From Candidatus Eiseniibacteriota bacterium (GTDB lineage: Bacteria; Eisenbacteria; RBG-16-71-46), in contig JACOSV010000083.1 of assembly GCA_016178725.1 (NCBI GenBank), positions 1-64,000 of the forward strand: a stretch of DNA of 64,000 nucleotides. Direction: 5' to 3'. How positions within the stretch are numbered: position 1 is the first letter of the stretch; every line of letters begins with the position of its first letter. The notes beneath the pieces were generated by a model. That model made no database searches. It was given only the letters and a program-made list of their open reading frames with translations, and was not told where the DNA came from. This document shows positions 59,790 to 64,000 of the stretch, piece after piece. Made by a program: the position numbers and the translations under genes.

Positions 59790-62375
59790 GTGATTCGTGC
59801 ATTCCCCGCCCGTATCGTCGTGGCTGCCGGCGCTCTGCTGCTGATCGCTCTCGCGGTTCCGCCGCGCGCCGCGGCGTCCGATCCGCTCTGGCGGCGCATA
59901 CCGACGATGGACGTCCCGCCGACATTCGCATTCACCGACGTCGCCCGCGATCGCGTCCTGATCCTCGGCGACGGCGTCTGGGAGCTGCCGCTCGACGGTC
60001 CGCCGGGACTGCGCGAAGTCATGGTGAACGGACAGCCCCCCGTTCGGGTCGCGGCCGCCGCGCACGACGCCGCGCACGATCGGATCCTGTGCTTGGACTA
60101 CTTCGGGGCGACCGGGATCGTCACGGTCCTCACGCTCTCGCCCACGCCGCACTGGACGACGATCACGACGAGCGGAGACGTTCCCAATCCGTACGGCGAA
60201 GCGGCGGCGATCTACGACCCGGTGCGCAACGAGCTCGTGCTGTACGAGACCATCGGCAACGTGCCGATGGCGAGTCAGGTGCGCCGGCTCGACCTCGACA
60301 CGGGCGTATGGTCGTTCCCGCCGGTCGCGGGCGTCTCGCCGCCGGGGCGCTTCAGCACCGTCACGGTGTACGACTCGCGGCGGCATCGCATGCTCCTCCA
60401 CGGCGGCGACGATTACATGTCGCCGTGGCGCCATGACCTGTGGGGGATGAGCCTCGGCGACACGATCGCGTGGACGCCCATCCAGCTCGACGGCGCCGAC
60501 GCCCAGCAGTATTCGGGGCATCGCGGGGTCTACGACGAGAGCGACGACCGGCTGATCGTGTTCGGCGGAAACGCCGCGCCGCACTTCGTCGCGCGCGCAT
60601 ACAACTTTTCGACCGACCGTTGGACTACGTTCACGACGCCGCTGGGCCCGGGCCCCGACCCGTTTTCCGGCTCGTACCTGGCGCTCGACCCCGCGCACGC
60701 GCGCTTGCTGGTCGGGGCCGGACGCGAAGGCCCCGACGGGACCGACCTCGGTCTCTGGGCGCTCGATCTTCAGACGCCGCGCTGGACCCGAATGTTCGAC
60801 GCCGATCCGGGCCCTCTGCCGCGGGCGGGGGCGGCAAGCGTGTGGGACGCCCGGCGGCATCGCGCGGTCCTGTGGGGCGGACGATCGACGTACGAATACT
60901 CGCACGACTACGACACCTCCTATCCGACCGGAGTCTGGGCGCTCGGATTCGGGGCGCGACCCCTGTGGACGCCGCTGCCCGGCGACGGCGTGGAACCCGG
61001 CATCCGGCAATTCCCGACGCTCGTGATCGATGATGCGGGCGATGACGCATGGATGTTCGGCGGCACCGAGACGTACCCCATTCATCATCCCGTCGGGACC
61101 GACGTGGTCGTTCGGGCCCGGTACGGCGACGTGTGGCGTCTCGATCTTGGCTCGGGCCGATGGAATCGCGTCGAACCCGAGAATGACGGTCCGACCGCGC
61201 GCGAGGGTCACGCCGCCGTCGTCGATCCGGTCGGCCGGCGGATGCTGGTGTTCGGCGGACGCGACTCGCTCCACGCGGCGCTCGGCGACCTCTGGTCGCT
61301 GTCGATCGATCCTCCGTATCGGTGGACGCCGATCGGCACGCCGGGGCCGTCGCCCGTCGCGCGCGCATTCCCGGTTCTCGCCTGCGACGCCGTGGGCCGC
61401 GCGCTCGTGATGTTCGGCGGCGTGGACGCGAGCGGTGCGAGTCTCGGCGATGTCTGGCGGCTCCCGCTCGATGGTCCGCCGGTCTGGGCGCCGATCGGAG
61501 CCTCCGGGTCACCTCCGCGCAGCGCCGGTCCGAGGCCCGGCGTGTGGGACGCCGGCCGCACGCGGCTGATCGTCTTCGGCGATGGCGACGCCATTACGCC
61601 CGCGGTCGCCCAGCGCGTGTGGGCGCTGGAACTCGCCACGACACCGCAATGGACCGAGCTCGCGCCGCTGGACCGCCCGGGGCCGGACCATCCGGCGGCG
61701 AGCGCGGTGTTCGATCCCGATCGCTATCAGGCGGTGCTGATCTGGGGCGCGAGCGGCGCGTGGCTCGAGTACGCCGAGAGCAGCATCGACCGGCTGGTCT
61801 TCAGCGACCCTCCGGCCGCGCCGACGAACGTGTCGTTGATCGATGCCTCGGCCACGCCCGATCGCGCGCGGCTCGCATGGAGCGTGTCGGGCGGCACGGG
61901 CTTCCGCGCCACGGTCGAACGACACGAGGACGCGGCGCCCTGGGCATCGATCGCCACCGTGAGCCCCGATGCCGCGGGCGAGATCCACGTCGACGATGCG
62001 GGCGTTCGAGCCGGCCATCGCTACGCGTACCGGCTCGCGTGGAGCGACGACGCGGCCTGGGGCGTCTCGCCCGAGCAGGCGATCGCGATTCCCACGCCGC
62101 CGCCGCCGGCGCTGTCGACGGTGTTCGCGCTCGGCGCGCCGCGGCCGAATCCCGCCGCGTCGCTGCTCGAGATTCCCTACGAGCTGCCGACGGGCGAGGC
62201 CCGGCTCGAGCTGTACGACGTCGCCGGCCGCATGGTGCTGCGGCGAACGTTCACGCCGACGACCGGCCCGCGCGCCGAGCCGGTCGACGTGTCGCATCTC
62301 GCACCCGGCGTCTACCTGGTGCGGCTGACGCACGATCGCGCGGTGCTCCACGCCCGCGCGGTGGTGCTGCGCTAG
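59790..62375 (+). CDS. Secreted Kelch-repeat protein with Por-like C-terminal domain
   Basis: This 861-residue protein has a signal peptide (FPARIVVAAGALLLIALAV). Many Kelch-type blades occupy about residues 40-650 with recurrent RMLVFGG, DLWSL and WT.I/R patterns (for example GRRMLVFGGRDSLHAALGD). It then has a fibronectin-like region (DRARLAWSVSGGTGFRATVE) and a FlgD/Por-type end (RPNPAASLLEIPYELPTG, YDVAGRMVLRRT). GTG 59790 was chosen because the signal begins there; GTG 59754 would add a basic lead. It is probably a surface protein. Confidence 0.87.
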   Translation: MIRAFPARIVVAAGALLLIALAVPPRAAASDPLWRRIPTMDVPPTFAFTDVARDRVLILGDGVWELPLDGPPGLREVMVNGQPPVRVAAAAHDAAHDRILCLDYFGATGIVTVLTLSPTPHWTTITTSGDVPNPYGEAAAIYDPVRNELVLYETIGNVPMASQVRRLDLDTGVWSFPPVAGVSPPGRFSTVTVYDSRRHRMLLHGGDDYMSPWRHDLWGMSLGDTIAWTPIQLDGADAQQYSGHRGVYDESDDRLIVFGGNAAPHFVARAYNFSTDRWTTFTTPLGPGPDPFSGSYLALDPAHARLLVGAGREGPDGTDLGLWALDLQTPRWTRMFDADPGPLPRAGAASVWDARRHRAVLWGGRSTYEYSHDYDTSYPTGVWALGFGARPLWTPLPGDGVEPGIRQFPTLVIDDAGDDAWMFGGTETYPIHHPVGTDVVVRARYGDVWRLDLGSGRWNRVEPENDGPTAREGHAAVVDPVGRRMLVFGGRDSLHAALGDLWSLSIDPPYRWTPIGTPGPSPVARAFPVLACDAVGRALVMFGGVDASGASLGDVWRLPLDGPPVWAPIGASGSPPRSAGPRPGVWDAGRTRLIVFGDGDAITPAVAQRVWALELATTPQWTELAPLDRPGPDHPAASAVFDPDRYQAVLIWGASGAWLEYAESSIDRLVFSDPPAAPTNVSLIDASATPDRARLAWSVSGGTGFRATVERHEDAAPWASIATVSPDAAGEIHVDDAGVRAGHRYAYRLAWSDDAAWGVSPEQAIAIPTPPPPALSTVFALGAPRPNPAASLLEIPYELPTGEARLELYDVAGRMVLRRTFTPTTGPRAEPVDVSHLAPGVYLVRLTHDRAVLHARAVVLR

Positions 62376-62396
62376 TCCCGCGCCCTATGCGGCGCG

Positions 62397-62413
62397 GCGG
62401 CGCCTGGCGCCGC
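62397..62413. terminator. GC hairpin between convergent genes
   Basis: GCGGCG (62397-62402) pairs with CGCCGC (62408-62413) around CCTGG between the Kelch gene and the phosphofructokinase gene. It has no T run, so the evidence for termination is weak. Confidence 0.3.
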
Positions 62414-62421
62414 GAGGGCGT

Positions 62422-63723
62422 CTAGCGTCGCGAAGGCGTGGCGCCCGGCATGAGATCCAGCGCCGGGGGCTCGTCGGCCGTCAGCGGCTCGAACTGACGC
62501 CGGAACTCGGCCGGCGTCATCCCCGCCGCCTCGGCGCAGCGCAAGAGCTCGCGATCGTCGCTGAAGTCGTCGCGGCGCAGCCGGATCATGTAGCGTCGCG
62601 CGATCGCGTAGCGCGCCGAGCGGATGTCCACCATCCGCACCTTGGTGCGTCCCGTCCCCGCATCGATGAGCGTCGCGAACGGGATCGGCACGAACTGCCC
62701 GGCCTGCATCGAGATCATCACGGCGTTGCCGCCGTCGATCAGGGCCTTCGCCGCGCAATAGCCGAGGTCGCGGGAGTACTCCATGTCGAAGGGAATCGGA
62801 TCGGCGCAGCGCAGCTCGTAGCCGATGTTCTTGGCGGCGATGCTCGGCGCCCGGATGCCCAGCTGCTTCAGGCGTTCCTGCACCGCGCGCTTGATGATGT
62901 CGTCGAAGTTGATCTCGGAGAGGCGAATGTTCCCGTGCGCGTCGCGCTCCGCCTCTCCGAGCGCGTGCACGTCGGCCGGGTCCACCGCCATGCCCACACC
63001 CTCGGCGATCACCACGACGCCGTCCCTGCGTCCGTCGGCGAGGCGCTTGATGATCGCGCCGACCAGCGTGTCGACGATGGTGTGGAGCCGGATCGGGCGC
63101 CGCGAAAACTCCTCGGGGATCAGGGTCAGCGTCGCGCCCGCGGCCTTGCCGATTCCAAGCGCGAGGTGTCCGGCCTTTCGGCCCATCGCGATCACGAAGT
63201 ACCAGTGCGACGTGGTGCGCGCGTCCACCATCAGGTTCTTGATGATCTCGACGCCGACGTGCCGCGCGGTCTGGAAGCCGAACGTGTCCACGTGCGGCGG
63301 CAGGTCGAGATCGTTGTCGATCGTCTTCGGCACGTGGACGACGCGCAGCCGCCCGGCGGCCTTTGCCTCGAGCTGCATCGCCGAGAACGCCGTGTCGTCG
63401 CCGCCGATCGTGACGAGCTTGTCCACGCCCAGGTGTTCGAACGCGCGCACCGTGTTCTCGAGCAGCTCCGGCGACGTGGTCGGGTTGGCGCGCGAGATGC
63501 CGACGTACGAGCCGCCGCGGAAGTGGATGCGGCTCGTGTTCTCGATCGTGAGCGGGCGGGCGAGGCTCACGTCGCCTTCCATGATGCGCGAGAAGCCTTC
63601 CTCGATCCCGATCACCTCGACGCCCTCGAGGCGCGCGCGGATCGTGGCGGCGGCGATCACGGCGTTGATGCCGGGCGCCGGCCCGCCGCCGACGAGGATG
63701 GCCATCGCGTTGCGTTCGGTCAC
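62422..63723 (-). CDS. pfp: PPi-type 6-phosphofructokinase (diphosphate-fructose-6-phosphate 1-phosphotransferase)
   Basis: This 433-residue phosphofructokinase has VGGGPAPGINAVI near the start, IGGDDTAFSA, and VPKTIDNDLDL. The Asp in GGDD and the Lys in PKTIDND are the residues that exclude ATP and favour pyrophosphate; ATP enzymes have GGDGS and PGTIDND. It would make glycolysis reversible at this step. The GTG at 63723 follows GGAGGG; ATG 63705 is the alternative start. Confidence 0.9.
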   Translation of the reverse strand: MTERNAMAILVGGGPAPGINAVIAAATIRARLEGVEVIGIEEGFSRIMEGDVSLARPLTIENTSRIHFRGGSYVGISRANPTTSPELLENTVRAFEHLGVDKLVTIGGDDTAFSAMQLEAKAAGRLRVVHVPKTIDNDLDLPPHVDTFGFQTARHVGVEIIKNLMVDARTTSHWYFVIAMGRKAGHLALGIGKAAGATLTLIPEEFSRRPIRLHTIVDTLVGAIIKRLADGRRDGVVVIAEGVGMAVDPADVHALGEAERDAHGNIRLSEINFDDIIKRAVQERLKQLGIRAPSIAAKNIGYELRCADPIPFDMEYSRDLGYCAAKALIDGGNAVMISMQAGQFVPIPFATLIDAGTGRTKVRMVDIRSARYAIARRYMIRLRRDDFSDDRELLRCAEAAGMTPAEFRRQFEPLTADEPPALDLMPGATPSRR

Positions 63724-63775
63724 GGGTCCCTCCGGCGCGGGAGAGTAGGGGAAAAGGGCCGGACGAGGCGAACCG

Positions 63776-63803
63776 TTGTCGCGTCATCGGCCGGTGCTAT
63801 ACT
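63776..63803 (+). promoter_or_regulatory. Promoter of aconitase gene
   Basis: TTGTCG (63776-63781), 16 bases, TATACT (63798-63803). The -10 matches at 5 of 6 positions. The expected start near 63810 gives a leader of about 75 bases that contains two hairpins. Confidence 0.55.
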
Positions 63804-63815
63804 CGCGGCGTTCAT

Positions 63816-63864
63816 CGGGGACCCTGTGAGTCCCCGCGTCTGCCACGGGGCCCTGTGCGCCCCG
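63816..63864 (+). promoter_or_regulatory. Twin hairpins with CCUGUG loops in the aconitase leader
   Basis: Hairpin 1 is CGGGGAC (63816-63822), loop CCTGTGA, GTCCCCG (63830-63836). Hairpin 2 is CGGGGC (63846-63851), loop CCTGTGC, GCCCCG (63859-63864). Both stems are perfect, and the seven-base loops differ only in the last base. Hairpin 2 ends a few bases before the GGAAAGGA ribosome site (63870-63877). The CUGUGN part of each loop resembles the CAGUGN loop of iron-responsive elements, which aconitase-type proteins bind. The role is inferred. Confidence 0.5.
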
Positions 63865-63884
63865 ACTTCGGAAAGGACGCTCGC

Positions 63885-64000
63885 ATGAGCACACGCCGGA
63901 ACGATCCGTTCGGCGCGCGCGCCGCGCTCGCCACGCCCCACAACTCCGTCCACATCCATCGTCTCGACCGCCTCGAGCAGTCGCTCGGCGTGTCGGTCGC
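63885..64000 (+). CDS. acnA: Aconitate hydratase, N-terminal fragment
   Basis: The first 38 codons are in the window. They read MSTRRNDPFGARAALATP and then VHIHRLDRLEQSLG, matching the AcnA-type start (NDPFGARATL...YRLDALE). Aconitase interconverts citrate and isocitrate and, as apoprotein, can bind RNA. AAGGA lies seven bases before the ATG. The gene continues past the window end. Confidence 0.8.
   Translation, partial: MSTRRNDPFGARAALATPHNSVHIHRLDRLEQSLGVSV

Noticed and set aside
1-64000. CRISPR arrays, transposases, integrases, rRNA genes
   Set aside because: No regularly spaced repeats, no DDE/recombinase motifs and no 16S/23S/5S signatures were seen on either strand.

Overview
The window is a high-GC bacterial chromosome segment. 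It carries no phage, integrase, insertion sequence or CRISPR array. Four exported proteins end in FlgD/Por-type C-terminal domains (PNP...VTGRKV...GVYxLR). Together with the high GC and the unbroken S10-spc-alpha ribosomal operon, this suggests a Candidatus Eisenbacteria-like member of the FCB group. The placement is an inference from style, not from any database search.

1-17.5 kb is one co-directional block: the end of tuf, then rpsJ to rplQ with secY, adk, map, infA, rpmJ and rpoA embedded, then typA. Many genes overlap by ATGA or GTGA. Cys-rich zinc-binding forms are used for S14, S4, L36 and the adenylate kinase lid. L5 has a long Lys/Ala/Pro N-terminal extension and L17 a similar C-terminal tail. 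Three intergenic hairpins break the block.

17.5-24.9 kb holds a secreted hypothetical protein, a hybrid histidine kinase with two response regulators behind a sigma28-type promoter, an epimerase, tRNA-Asn(GUU) with its own promoter and terminator, and the relic of a second histidine kinase. 24.1-29.8 kb holds a lipoprotein, a DUF1697 protein, an SGNH hydrolase, an acetamidase-family protein and a prolyl oligopeptidase.

30.2-34.0 kb is a complete stressosome operon, RsbR-RsbS-RsbT-RsbX, with overlapping or closely coupled genes. It is followed by a histidine kinase whose N-terminus resembles the RsbT-binding domain of RsbU, and by a NarL/LuxR response regulator. The arrangement implies that the RsbT output is wired to phosphotransfer and DNA binding instead of the usual RsbV/RsbW/SigB partner switch. 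This is the most interesting system in the window.

35.0-40.0 kb (minus strand) holds an ABC exporter coupled to argJ, then purK and purE. 40.0-46.2 kb is a purine-ring catabolism cluster: DUF423, allB, allC, uraD, hiuH, a malate-synthase/citrate-lyase-like DUF6986 protein and allE. No uricase is visible. It would take hydroxyisourate to ureidoglycolate, and glyoxylate may then be captured by the DUF6986 protein.

46.2-64 kb holds a Tat-exported glycosylasparaginase, an L,D-transpeptidase coupled to a MurC/Mpl-like ligase that lacks a canonical start codon, an M43 metalloprotease, a repeat-rich surface protein of atypical composition, ispG, an STT3-like membrane protein with a degenerate WWDYG motif, ettA, a CDGSH protein, SURF1, a Kelch-repeat surface protein, a PPi-type phosphofructokinase and the start of aconitase. 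The aconitase leader has twin hairpins with nearly identical loops that resemble iron-responsive elements.
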